The position numbers and the translations under genes are program-made. Shown in pieces: positions 37,106 through 48,319 of a DNA stretch of 64,000 bases. Source of the DNA: Vicia villosa (Eukaryota > Streptophyta > Magnoliopsida > Fabales > Fabaceae); assembly GCF_029867415.1 (NCBI RefSeq), contig NW_026705408.1:62001-126000 (forward strand), read 5' to 3'. A model generated the notes under the pieces. That model was not told the origin of the DNA. It made no database searches and saw nothing but the letters and a program-made list of their open reading frames with translations. Within the stretch, counting starts at the first letter, position 1. Each line of letters starts with the position of its first letter.

Positions 37106-37881
37106 GTTACCCATGATAAATACCACACCTAAGAATTTACCTATATGTATTAGGTGTGGTATTTTTTTAATTATTTTATTTTTCATATTAATTGCCATGT
37201 GTCAAGTAGCTAGTGGACGCTTGTTTAAGATTGAAAAGTCAAATTATGTTCTTTTTAGCACTATAACATGCTGATTGATCCAATAATGGCACCGCCCGGG
37301 GATATCTGCCTAGAGACGCCTACGGATATCTGCCCTAAAACTTTATAGGACAGTGGTGGATGGTTTTAGGGCAGATATCCGTAGGCGTCTCTAGGCAGAT
37401 ATCCCCGGGCGGTGCCATTATTGGATCAATCAGCATGTTATAGTGCTAAAAAGAACATAATTTGACTTTTCAATCTTAAACAAGCGTCCACTAGCTACTT
37501 GACACATGGCAATTAATATGAAAAATAAAATAATTAAAAAAATACCACACCTAATACATATAGGTAAATTCTTAGGTGTGGTATTTATCATGGGTAACTG
37601 ACTCTTTTTGTAAGTTAATTGTTGAAGTTTAAGCTCCAAACCTTCCTTCTCCTTAAGTTCTTCTACCTCTTCCACGAATAAAATAATGGGATCAGGAACG
37701 TCGGGCTTATATGCAGGATCAACAACAAATGGTAGCTAACCCTCTTAAAAACCCATTTGGTATAAGGTTCCCTTGCTATAGCATTCTTTGGCCCAAAAAA
37801 TTTCTTTTGAACATCACTCCAGGCCCGACTAATATTTCTTAGTAATCTTGGATACCCCCCCCCCATGTCGTGTAAAAGTAA

Positions 37882-38928
37882 CTATTGGATTTGATCCTCA
37901 GAAGGTTTATCGTTCATAGGGTATCCAAGATGACGTAAAGTTAACACAAGATTATAATTAATGTAACCATGCATCCCAATTATAGTAACATTAGGAAAAT
38001 CTCCACATTTATAAATAACCTCTTCAATATTAAGTTTCCTTGTATACCATAAGACGAAATCAGCACTGAGAGTCCTCAACTTTTGAGACCATTCACGTCT
38101 TGTCAGGTCCTTAGCCAAATAGTTTTCCTTATACAAATGGGATGTCAACCAAGAATATAGGATATGGATACAACAAAAAAGCATCCCCTTCCCTTTCACA
38201 CAACGATTGTGAATGGTATAATAAATATTAGCAAGTATTGTAGGAGTTGGATCAGCACCTAAAACCTTTACCGTCCAGAAAACATTGATAGCAGCAGGGT
38301 CCACATAATCAATAACTTTGTGAAACAAAATCACCCCAAACATCAAAAGAGCTAAACAATTCCGGCATGTCTCCCACTGTTTCTTTTGAGCATAAGATAA
38401 AGCCTGCAATTCTAAGAAAGACCTTTTAATCCATTGAACATCACCATCAGCTTTGTAGTTGACTGCCAAGTTTGTGGAGGGTATCCTTAACTCTTTGGCA
38501 AAATCAACAACCTTAACTACTTTCCAAATTCCTGTATAAGCCTCTTTCTTGATTTTGGAAAATCCCAAAATCCTGTCAAACTCTTCCAAAGTAGGTGCTA
38601 ACTGGATGTCCTGGAAAGTAAAACACCTTAGCTGAGAATCGTAAAACTGAACAAGGGCGGTGATGGCCTCTACTTGAACATTGACTTTCAGCAACTCAAG
38701 AATATTTCCATAGCAGTCAACAAATTTGTCTAACGCTTTGTCTGTTAGCTTTCCCTTAATCATTTTCAACTTTGTCACATCGGACAAGGCAATACTGATG
38801 CGGAAGATCTGTTTCTTGTTTGAACTCATCTTCAAGATACTCACTGAAACCTTATTATTATTTTTTATTCCTGTGGATAAGACATAAACAAGGAATGCAA
38901 AAAAATGAATGCAAGATGCAAATATCAT
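37882..38928 (-). pseudogene. DUF7745-type ORF of a legume retroelement
   Basis: 348 codons; the more natural start is the internal Met at about 38829 (MSSNKKQIF), because the first 33 residues look like untranslated hydrophobic sequence. Blocks such as CYGNILELLKVNVQVEAITAL, QLRCFTFQDIQLAPTLEEFDRILG, ALLMFGVILFHKVIDYVDPAAI and RREWSQKLRTLSADFVLWY match the DUF7745 family, which I know as the first ORF of Ogre-like and related elements. The biochemical function is unknown. The frame stops after PSEDQIQ. The downstream continuation (ISRAWSDVQKKFFGPKNAIA, EEVEELKEKEGLELKLQQL) survives in other frames to about 37605. That 3' end is the part duplicated in the palindrome. Confidence 0.75.
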
Positions 38929-38939
38929 GGATGCTCCGT

Positions 38940-40350
38940 CGCAGCTTTATCCTTTAAGTTAGGCGTATGTGAAATTCTTCTAATATCGATGCAAATATTT
39001 GAATGGGAAACCCTCTCTGACCCTTTTTTATCTCTTCAAAGTCTATCATGGCATTGTGACTGAGGCATGGGGTTGTGGTTAAATTTCTCTAGTATCGATT
39101 TTTTGTGGCGTAGGGGATTTTTCAAAGAACTTGAATTGTTTTGAAGGCTGGTTCTTCCTAGTTACTCGTATATAACTGTTTCCTAAGTACTAGAAAAAGA
39201 GTCACTTCCTGATGGGAAATGGGGATTATGCTTACAAAAGAGACGACTTCTTTCAAGAAGCGTTATATTTGAAGAAGCGGTTGATAAATTTCGTCAAAGA
39301 GCTGGGTAATCTCGAGGGCGTTACTCCTCAAAATGAAAACGCCCAAAAAACAGTTGAAACACCTCATTGACACTCGCTTATTGATGGATGCTCGTACCAG
39401 GGAAGAAAGGAAGATTATTTTTGGTAAGTCTTGAAAGTTCTTCGCCTTTTTGTCTTTTACTTACTTAATCCTAGCGTATTTATTTTGGTAATGACTGTAT
39501 GCAGTTTCAATGAAGGTGAGAAAGTGATCTGTCTTTTACATCGGGGAATACGGCCAAGAAGAACTGTAGCGGACCCTTCCACTACTCGAAAGCCCCACGT
39601 GGGTTTTGCTGCTCTGAATGCTCTCCAGCGGACTTTGCATTCATCTGTTCCTCTGACCCTCATGCCAGTCAGGCGTCCGACCCACGCCCTTTTAAGAAAT
39701 GAAGGGTTCCTCCTATAGAGGAGGATTGTTAATATTTAGCCAATTTGTCCATGTGTACCCTGGAGGAAGAACTGGAGACACTGGCGCGTTACAATCAGCG
39801 TGTCTCTACTGCTTTGGCCCTTGGTGGTGCCGCTTGTACGTGAAGAAAAGCACCGACTTAAAGAAAATGTGTGTAGCGTGATGCTCCAATTGGATACGTA
39901 CCTGAAAGAAATACAAACAACTTCTACTTCTCTTATTGGGATAGGTGATGCTTTACGCCTCCTTAATCTCCCTGGCTTTCTTGCCGATCAGGTGACGCTT
40001 TCGGTGAAGGGTATAGCAAGGAAGGACAAGTCTCTAAATTTTTCCTTAAATACTTTAACATCTACCCAGGATTCTCTTTCAGGGGCTCAAAGAGATCTAT
40101 AGTCTTTGCGTCTTGAGAATTCTTCCTTGGCTAAATGTTTAAGTAACTATTCTGCTTCCAGCCTTTGGGCTATTTTATAGTCTTTTGAGAACGCCTTGCA
40201 GCAAGTGGAGCATTTTCATTGTCCTCTGTGTATTTTGAGGGAGCAGGTTTGGCCGGATCAGATGCTCAAAGATGGGAAGGTTGTTTCCCTGCTTGGGGTA
40301 GCCTTCCTTCCTTTATTGTCACATTTTATGTGTAAATTATTTTTGTAATG
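38940..40350 (+). pseudogene. Decayed coiled-coil ORF of an unknown plant retroelement
   Basis: Pieces in changing frames read KRDDFFQEALYLKKRLINFV (about 39230-39290), LKENVCSVMLQLDTYLKEIQ (about 39855-39915), then LNTLTSTQDSLSGAQRDL and ENALQQVEHFHCPLCILREQ (about 40190-40250). The heptad-like Leu spacing suggests a coiled coil. There are several stops. The segment resembles the C-terminal portion of gag-like or mobile-domain ORFs in legume elements, but I cannot name the family. Orientation is opposite to the DUF7745 ORF. Confidence 0.35.
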
Positions 40351-41345
40351 GATAAATAGATATGTTAGTGTTTTTACTTGTTTGAGGTATGTTTCTGTGA
40401 CTCCAAATGTGGAGCTTCGAATTCCGTGCGAACTTACGAGGTATTTCCTCGAAGTTTATTGCACATCTCCAGGGCCATTCTCGGTCAAAGGTTGGTTCCC
40501 CTTCCATTGTCTAAGTGAAAACCTCGTCTTAGGTCGACGTGTGGTTTTTCCACTTTATTTAAGTGTGTGCTTTATGCTATTGGGAATTGATTGGTGTAGT
40601 CGCACGCGCGTGGCATTTGCAACAACACCCCTAAGTCTTTGTGTTGGGGCCTTGATCCTTTTGGTTGTACCTCGAACTCGTCGTTATATTACAAAATCAC
40701 AAAGAAATTAATATTTCATTAACAATTTGGAAGTAATCCTACATCTGAGAAAGATGATTATTGATCCGCTGTCGCGCACGGATCAAAATGAGTAATTTTA
40801 AAAAGTATAGATAACGACAATGGCTCAATTCGTATCACAAGGATTCTTGTATTATTATTAATCTACTGAAATCGATTTGGGGGATTTATGGTTTAAGGAT
40901 CGATCTAGAAAACCACGCAAAATGGCATCCAGTAGCTCCAGTTATGATTTTCACAGTAAAAACTGCTTATGCTGAAAATAAAATACAAAAATAAATTAAA
41001 AGTAAAAATAAAATTAAATCTAAAAACAAAATAAAATAGTAAAATAAATAAAAACAAACTAGAGAAATGCTTAAGTACAACCGTAAAAGAGTGTACATTA
41101 AAATGCACTGATCAATTATACAAAAATAATGTCAAACACAAATAATAGAAAAACATAACCAGGTTGACTAGCCACCACTTATTCTTTTAGTTTTACTTCT
41201 CGTTGGTACAGCCACTTTTAGGAGTCTGGACGTTCATGCTTCTGAGTTGGCCCCGATTATGGATGTCATATTGATTTTTATCGTTTTACCTTCTTCTTAG
41301 TCTCGGTGGAGTGCTTGATAGATTCTTTTTGCTCCTTCGAGATTG
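40351..41345. other. Intergenic, retroelement-like, no gene
   Basis: AT-rich in its second half. TTGATCCGCTGTCGCGCACGG at about 40760 looks LTR-like, but no terminal repeats or frame could be established. Confidence 0.3.
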
Positions 41346-41349
41346 TCAT

Positions 41350-41760
41350 TGATGGTGACTTTCTGTCCTTGAAGATTGTGATATTAGAGCTTTAAATGGG
41401 CCTTTGAGGCTATAACATCCAAGGTGGATGCGAAGGGCCTTCTAAGAATGCAATTATAAATGCTCTTGTACAGAACTACAAGGAGTCGCGACCTGGCAGG
41501 CTGGATGTCTCTCCCCTCTCCTACAAATATAATTAACTCAACGTACCCTCATAGACATGTTGTCGTGTCGTTGAATGCATGCAGATCTGAGCCTTCGTAT
41601 GACCATAAACTTTCTTTCTCATGCCCATATTCTCAAACAACTCATAGTACATGATATCGCACGAGCTACCTCTGTCAATAAGAATTAGAGAGACATCAAA
41701 ATGTCTGGTTGTACCAGTTATCACTAAAGGGAAATTTTTGTTTGAAATTCCCTTTACTTT
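41350..41760 (-). pseudogene. Ty3-type retropepsin fragment
   Basis: On the minus strand: TGTTRHFDVSLILIDRGSSC then DIMYYELFENMGMRKK, followed by a frame-shifted match to the GSDLQAFNGTTTRPWGY-type block. The active-site motif is IDRGSS (family: VDxGSS). It is related to, but clearly diverged from, the protease at 35203-37071. It is short, with several stops, and is a relic. Confidence 0.65.
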
Positions 41761-42001
41761 CTCACAATCTCAAAACCCTCGCAGTGGTCGGTTGGGGGTT
41801 TTAATCAACGTACCTCCATCCTTCTTATGGATGACCAGCGTCACCAAAAATAAAAAATAAAAGTACCTTAGTTTAAACAGCGTTGAAATAAATTTTGATA
41901 TTACGATATCTCCCTGGCAAAAACTTGATGTGTGTGAACCGCAAATGCATGGTTGTGTCAAGTAATACCAAAGTTCGACCCCTCAGGGAGATGTGTGATT
42001 A

Positions 42002-42005
<4 letters not shown>

Positions 42006-42097
<92 letters not shown>

Positions 42098-42191
42098 ACA
42101 TATCATATGAGAATGCCATATTTATATGAGAATGTGAGAATGAATCTGAACCATTGAATTTTAAAATAAGTGGTGGAGATTATGGGTGAAT

Positions 42192-42251
<60 letters not shown>
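42006..42251. repeat. Two (AT)n tracts around a MITE remnant
   Basis: AT runs at 42006-42094 and 42196-42251 enclose about 100 bp (GGACATATCATATGAGAATG...GAACCATTGAATTTTAAAAT) of a type seen at MITE ends in legumes. No matching opposite terminus was found, so it is probably truncated. Confidence 0.6.
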
Positions 42252-42253
<2 letters not shown>

Positions 42254-45200
42254 ACTATGCGTATCTAAGGTGATCACAAGTTGTTTGTTTAAGTGCAGAT
42301 TGAAAAATAAAGTTTTAACAGTTAATATAAGATAGAACTAGGAATTAAGATTCATCCAACTAGACTCACCCCTGCGATTGTGTATGCTTTGAATTAAGAG
42401 AAGTTTTAAGCAATTTTTATAGAAAATAAGATAAATATGTGTGTCACCTACTTTCATGGCATGCGCATCTGAACATGTTTCAGGCACAACTAAGTAAATT
42501 AATCAAGAGCGTTACGTTTTGTCACATGACGACGCATCTTGATTGTTTCTCAATTGAGATCAAGTCGCATTTTCAATGGTACCTCGAACTTAGTTGTTTA
42601 GCAACTCGCTTTCGAATATCGATTCATTATTTTTTTGATACATGAACATCATCTCTAATGACTTTGCTTTCGCCAATGTCATAAACGTGAAAATAGTACT
42701 TGATTTCTAAAATAAGTAACGCCTAAACATCTTGTAATTTCAAAGACATGGATTTAGTAGAGATTTATCATAAGATGGAATCACATAACCCCAAGTCCCT
42801 AAGAATTTATTCACTCGTGGTGAGATGGATAACAACAATAATATATAATAAAACCATTGGATGAAAAGTAAATTACAAAATAGCAATAAGATGAAAGCAA
42901 GAATATAATAATAAATTTATAAAATGCTCAAAGTTACAATGTAATCAAGCTTAAAGCTAAAAGACTTCAGAAAATAACAAGTGTTGCAAGAAGTTTTATT
43001 ACCAAGTGATGAAAATGAAGGATCATAAGGCCCTTATTTATACTAATTCAAGTCCTAAGTCACTAATTATTTGCACAAATTTCGTGCTTAATGGATACTT
43101 AACACTAGTCATGGAGAAAATGGGAGTCACAAAAGCCAAAAAGTCACAAAAACTGCCAAAAAACCAAAAGTTCGTAACTACACAAGTGCTTACATGGGTT
43201 GTGTTAGGCAACACAGGCTGGCTGTGTCAGCCTCAGATTTGATGTATGGAGGGGGCTTCAAGGAGGCAACACGGCCTGTGTTAGTGGACACAGCCAGACC
43301 ATGTTTTCTTTAGAAATTTTGCATTGGAAATGCCTTGCTTCGTGCAATCTTCTTCCTTTTCATCCCAATTTGCTCCATTAACTTCTTATTCCCTGAAAAC
43401 AAACATAGGACACCAAAACGAGTAAAAAAAGAACTAGAATGATGAAAACACACATTAGTTAAAAGGTAAAACAAGCAAGAAATATGACATTTTTATCGTC
43501 TATCAACAGCTTAAGCAAGCTAGATTAACTTGAACACTTTGAACAAATTCACTAAGAACTTAAATATTGATAAACCATGTTGTGAATTAAAATTTTGTGG
43601 GGACTTTTGTTTAAGGGAAAATATAGTTCTAAGTTGGGAAGAGTTAATAGGTGCATAATTTATTAGAAGACCTTACATGTTTCTAAGTACTTATTTAGCT
43701 TTCTTAAACAAAAATTTATCACAATTCCTCTAATACACGCACATAATAGTGATTGTTCTCACTAGATAAAGATGTTATAATTTACATTGTTTTGTGTACT
43801 AGGTAAATGGAAGTAAGCAGTCATGAAAGATCAAAGCATAATGAACATTGAAGCCAAGGAATCAAGAACTCAGGTAAATTCGCTAAGAGATAACTAGCTC
43901 GTTTGGCAAATAGAAGTTACAATTTATAGGTTGTAAAAACAAGGAAATTTCTATAATCAAAGAAACATTTGGTTAGAAAAATACTTGCTAGTAGAATAAT
44001 CCCACATTAAGAGAATTCAAAGAGGTTCATACTTTTCTTAAGTCCAAAGAAATTTTAATATTCTAATCGAATATTCCTACTATTAATGAGTTGTGATTTG
44101 TGTGACCACTATAAATAGATATAAGTAGCAGCAGAGGTTGTATTATGTTATTATTTTTTACAGCAATTGCAAAGAGAGACACATAGAGTAGTCGAGAGCT
44201 ACCAAAAGTCGAGTATTGAAATGGTTCGAGGTGCATACGTGCATGAGTGTGAGGAATCTTTATTTATGTTGATTCATCTCATTTGTTTCATTTTACAACC
44301 ACCATGTATCTAAACTATTTCATAATGGAGTTTGATGTAATTAATTGTATTCTGATGTATTAGTCTTGATCATGGTGTTAGATATGTTTTATTTATCATT
44401 CATGTAAATGTTTATCCTTGTTTTCAATGCTTGTTATGATTTGTTCGTATATAACTCAGTTAATGGATTTAAAATGTTATTGAGATATAATTTTTAGGTC
44501 TAGATCCAGGATAATAATTTGTTAAAAACTAAACTCTAGAGATAGATATATATATTTGATATGTGTGAAATTTACCTGATTTTCATCATTTATTCCACAC
44601 ACTTATTTGCTTACTTATAGACAAAGTTATATATAAAAACCATAATTTATGCTTTAATGGAATAGGTTTGATGGAAGAAAAGCCATGATGGAATTATCAA
44701 AATCCAAGCCAACAGTAGTTAAGATAACCAAATGATTGAAGGTTAAAGCTACAAAAAATTTGTTGGGCGAATTCCCTTTATTCAACAAATCTGAGGCAGA
44801 AAGTTCAAATGGAAAGAAAAGGAAAATTTATTGGGCGGGCCATATTTCTCGCATAAAATATAAGGCGCTTCAAGGGGTTGCTTTGGCCAGAAGGAAACTT
44901 AAAAATGCACAATTCACTGGGCGGTCCACATTTCACCTAATGAATGAAGACATGGTTGGAACTCTATTAATAAGACCATAAGCAATCATTTGAAATAATC
45001 ATCTTGCACATAGTTATATATAACTTTTAGTTTTATTTATATTCTAGTTGTCGTTACAATGATAGAGAACTTAGGGGTTCATAAAGCTGAAGGCTTGTTA
45101 AAGTGGAGTGAGCAAATTAAGACATCATTCTATATGATTCAACTTCTACACATTCTTTCTGTAAAAAAAAAACTTCTACATATTCTATCATGCTACCATC

Positions 45201-46697
45201 ATAATGAGTAGCTAAGTTTTTTATTGTTGGGGTTAAGTAAGTACATTATTATTACCTATATGTATTTGATGTGATCAAGACGTTATACCCGTTTTAGTTA
45301 ATGAAACATATTTTAATCTTTATAACTTTATCTAATGCCTATTTTATTTGTATCATACATGTGAATCGATTTGATGTCGAGAGGCGCTCTTAATTTTAGA
45401 CTAAAGATGAATGTTTTAATGCCTAAACATGATTTGAATGTTTTTAACATAATATATGGATTGATTTAATGCCAAGAGGTGTTTTAAGGTTTAGATCTTG
45501 GTAACCATCTCATCTCCAATGTTAACAAAAAGAAAACGTTTGTCATAAGTTCTGGAATGGCCTTGAAAATTAAGATGTTCCCTAACTTCCTTACCACCGG
45601 GTTCCTAACCATACAAAGAGTTAAAAACCCTAATGAAATAGCGAGTCCTTAGATCATTCTAACACGCTTTAAGAAACTAAAGATATGTCACTGGCAACAT
45701 AAAATAAAAGAGACTATGATTGGCTTCTCTACTACTAGGAAGATCCAAGTTTACCCCTCCAACTCCTCCAACAAGGTTATCTACGGTTCCATCACAATGG
45801 AGATTCATGGGTTCACTACCACTTTTAATATAACCCTCCTAAGACTCAAAATTGTCATGAAGGACTATTACGTTGGCCAAAGGGTGTTTACCCATCAAAG
45901 GAACAATACCCTGAACTTTTGGGTCTACCACCTCTATATGAGACGAAACATCGTTTATATCATCACTATTAGGTATATTTATAATATTTATATGTTCGTC
46001 TTCTAAGTTGGTCATTATTAAAAGAAAGAGCAGGAAGTGACTACATTAAACAAGACTCGAGGGGGAGAAATGGTACCTAAAGAAGATTAAAGATGTGAAG
46101 CTGAAGTTACAATGAAAATCGCTCGAAGCGCGAGGAACTAAAGGAGTTATGAAATTCAAAAAGGAAAGGAAAACAATCAAAACAAGTCGTCATGAGTTCA
46201 GAGAAGGATGATTGGAATTGACAAAGAAAAAAGACAATTTGCGCAAAATGTGAAATTAACCTAAGAAGAGAATATGCCTATATATAAAAAATGAGGGAGG
46301 CAAATCAACGATCTAGAATAAAGAAAGAGAGGCAAGCGAAAATCAATGGACAAGCTTCACCTTGGAATCACAACGACACTTGAGTGCCCTTGAGCACCAT
46401 AAAGGGCATCATCTCCCCTACCATAGGAGTCTAGGGCCAAATGACATAGTATCCTTGCAAAATATGTTAGTGACAAAGATTGCATTTAATGCACATATTC
46501 CCAAGGTTATCTGCTCCTATAGTCGAATGGGACAACAACCCGATGCTAAAAAAGTATTGATATTCCTACACAATGACATTCTTTGGGGGTAACTGTTTTA
46601 GGCCAACCACATGCCCAAGGACAATATAGCCCAATTACGATGAGACACACTCCACAAACATGCATGCTAAGACATTAGTGACTCAAAACGCTCACCA
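42252..46697. other. Intergenic, no gene that I can support
   Basis: AT-rich sequence with a few short frames, none recognised. A TATA-like CTATAAATAGATATAAG at about 44111 followed by a leader-like stretch may be an LTR promoter. Near 43200-43300 there are repeated GCAACACGGCCTGTGT / GGACACAGCC words. Frames at 44736-44981, 45716-46006 and 46362-46592 were examined. Their products have no motif I recognise, although 46362-46592 could be a decayed gag leader. Confidence 0.35.
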
Positions 46698-47656
46698 TCT
46701 ACTATCAAGCAATTAAAGTTAAAGTCCACCACACTACCAATTATGCCCTTTTCTTAAAAATAATTTTCAAAGCTAAAAGGTTATTTTTGTCATTTCATAA
46801 TCAACTCATTTTATTCACCCCACATTCAACCCACTTTTGCCACCTATCTTCCATTCATTCTCTCTCCTTCAAATTTCATCCTCTTATAATATTACTTTTA
46901 TTCTATCTCACTTCTCTCTCCACATTTATTTTTCATTTCATTTCTATTTACTTTTCTCTCTCTCTTACAATTTAGGGAGAATATTTTCACTTTCATTTTA
47001 ATTTTTTCTCTCAAAATTTTAATAAATTGAATTAATATAATTATTAAAAAAATTATTTTCAAATGTCAAAATTATTCATAATTTTTAAAAAAAATATTTT
47101 TACATGTTAAAATTTATATTTTTCCCACGGATCACTATGAACAAAATACCTATTTTATTTTAATTAAGATTATACTTATTTGAGACACAAAATTCTTATT
47201 TTCAAATGTCAAAATTTTCTATTTTTCTCACGGGGCACTATCAATAAAATAACCATTTTATTTTAATTAATAATAGTCTTTATTTGAGATATGAAATTCT
47301 TATTTTCAAATATTCAAATTAAATTTAAATTATTATTATTATTATTATTCATTTTATAATTAAATAACTCATTTCAAATTTACATGTATATTTAAATCTA
47401 ATCTATATCGTATTAAATAAATTTGTAACGGGATACGATTAGTTAAATTCACGCAAATTTGTTTTTGATAAAAATTGCTTTCAATATGCATTTGAATACA
47501 AATTAACTATACAAAATTATTTTAACCTGTAGAAATTTATAAATATCTAATTTTTTATATAATTATATTTATCATTCAATATTCTAAATATCTAAACAAA
47601 TTATATATATAATATCAAATAAATGTACCCGTGCGGCAGCACGGGTAGTTTACTAG
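46698..47656 (+). mobile_element. Small non-autonomous Helitron, 959 bp
   Basis: The 5' end is A|TCTACTATCAAGCAATTAAA. The 3' end has the hairpin ACCCGTGC GGCA GCACGGGT (47627-47646), then AGTTTACTAG, followed by T. This gives the required A|TC...CTAG|T layout with no target duplication. The interior is AT-rich with two imperfect copies of a segment of about 110 bp (CACGG.GCACTAT.AA.AAAAT...). No coding sequence is present. Confidence 0.82.
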
Positions 47657-48319
47657 TTGTCAAATATAATCGATCGGCTCCGACACTACAAAAGAGATAT
47701 AAATAGCATAGAAACGACTACAAATTTTTAACGCAAAGTGATTTACTTTAGGTGCGAGGGAACTGGTGTCAAGTTCAAAAGACTTTGATTCTTCCTCAAC
47801 AGTACTCGTAATAAGTGGAGCGCTTTATGGTCAGTGGAATGAAATGAATGAAAAATGACAAAAACTAACAAGTCACACACACAAAACGAGGTTCACTCAG
47901 TAAGCAATAACTGTTGCACTTTTCTTTATTACTCCTAGCCGTTCCCATTTCTTTGTTTCTTTCCATCACTACACTTTTTTCCATCCTTGTCGTCCCTTCT
48001 TCACACACCACCCTCTCTGCAACCCAATAGCATTAACCTCACTGCTACTGTTTCAGGTTTCTCTTCATCCCTTCGATTTTATTACCCTCATCTACCCATT
48101 TCTCTTACAAGGGTCATGTCCCTTTCCTACCAACCTTTATCTGCATACCCTCTTTCACTTTCAAACTCCCTGCTTCACCATGCAACATGGGTCTAAGTTT
48201 ATATTTTGTTTTCCTCTCTCTGAATCTTAAAGTTCACATTTTTATCTCATTGGGTTTAAAGGGTTATTAAAAATCGAGTCTTTTCTATGAATGATTGGTG
48301 AATCAGTGTGATTTGGAAA
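47657..48319. promoter_or_regulatory. Upstream region and leader of the DUF630/DUF632 gene
   Basis: CT-rich leader-like sequence from about 47925. It contains an upstream reading frame at 47987-48196 (69 codons, MSSLLHTPPSLQ...), ending 124 bp before the main start. Whether it is in the transcript is unknown. Confidence 0.35.

Larger units (their letters stand above)
34262..37938. repeat. Large inverted repeat (palindrome), arms about 570 bp, loop 21 bp
   Basis: The left arm is 34262-34592 plus 37111-37341, interrupted by an LTR element. The right arm is 37363-37938 and uninterrupted. The loop is 37342-37362. The arms differ by only a few substitutions (for example CTCAGG/CTGAGG, ACTTACGAA/ACTTACAAA and AGCCTGACG/AGCCCGACG) and a 13-bp insertion with a G9 run near 37857. 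The outer part is the 3' end of the DUF7745 ORF. The inner part carries GGATATCTGCC repeats and a small hairpin, TACCACACCTAA...TTAGGTGTGGTA. Confidence 0.93.

Noticed and set aside
36867..37675. Two frames sharing the ending beginning LPICIRCGIFLIILF
   Set aside because: They are the same sequence read from both palindrome arms, so their agreement is not evidence for a conserved protein.
38829..38928. Hydrophobic start MIFASCIHFFAFLVYVLS as a membrane anchor of the DUF7745 protein
   Set aside because: The family starts near the internal MSSNKKQ. The upstream stretch is most likely untranslated.
44736..44981. Frame containing KRKIYWAGHISRIKYKALQG as a possible small gene
   Set aside because: No family recognised, no conserved context and no splice partners. 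Kept only as unexplained spacer.
48308..48319. Start of the DUF630/DUF632 protein at the upstream GTG
   Set aside because: Plants rarely use GTG, and the next Met gives the MG start typical of the family.
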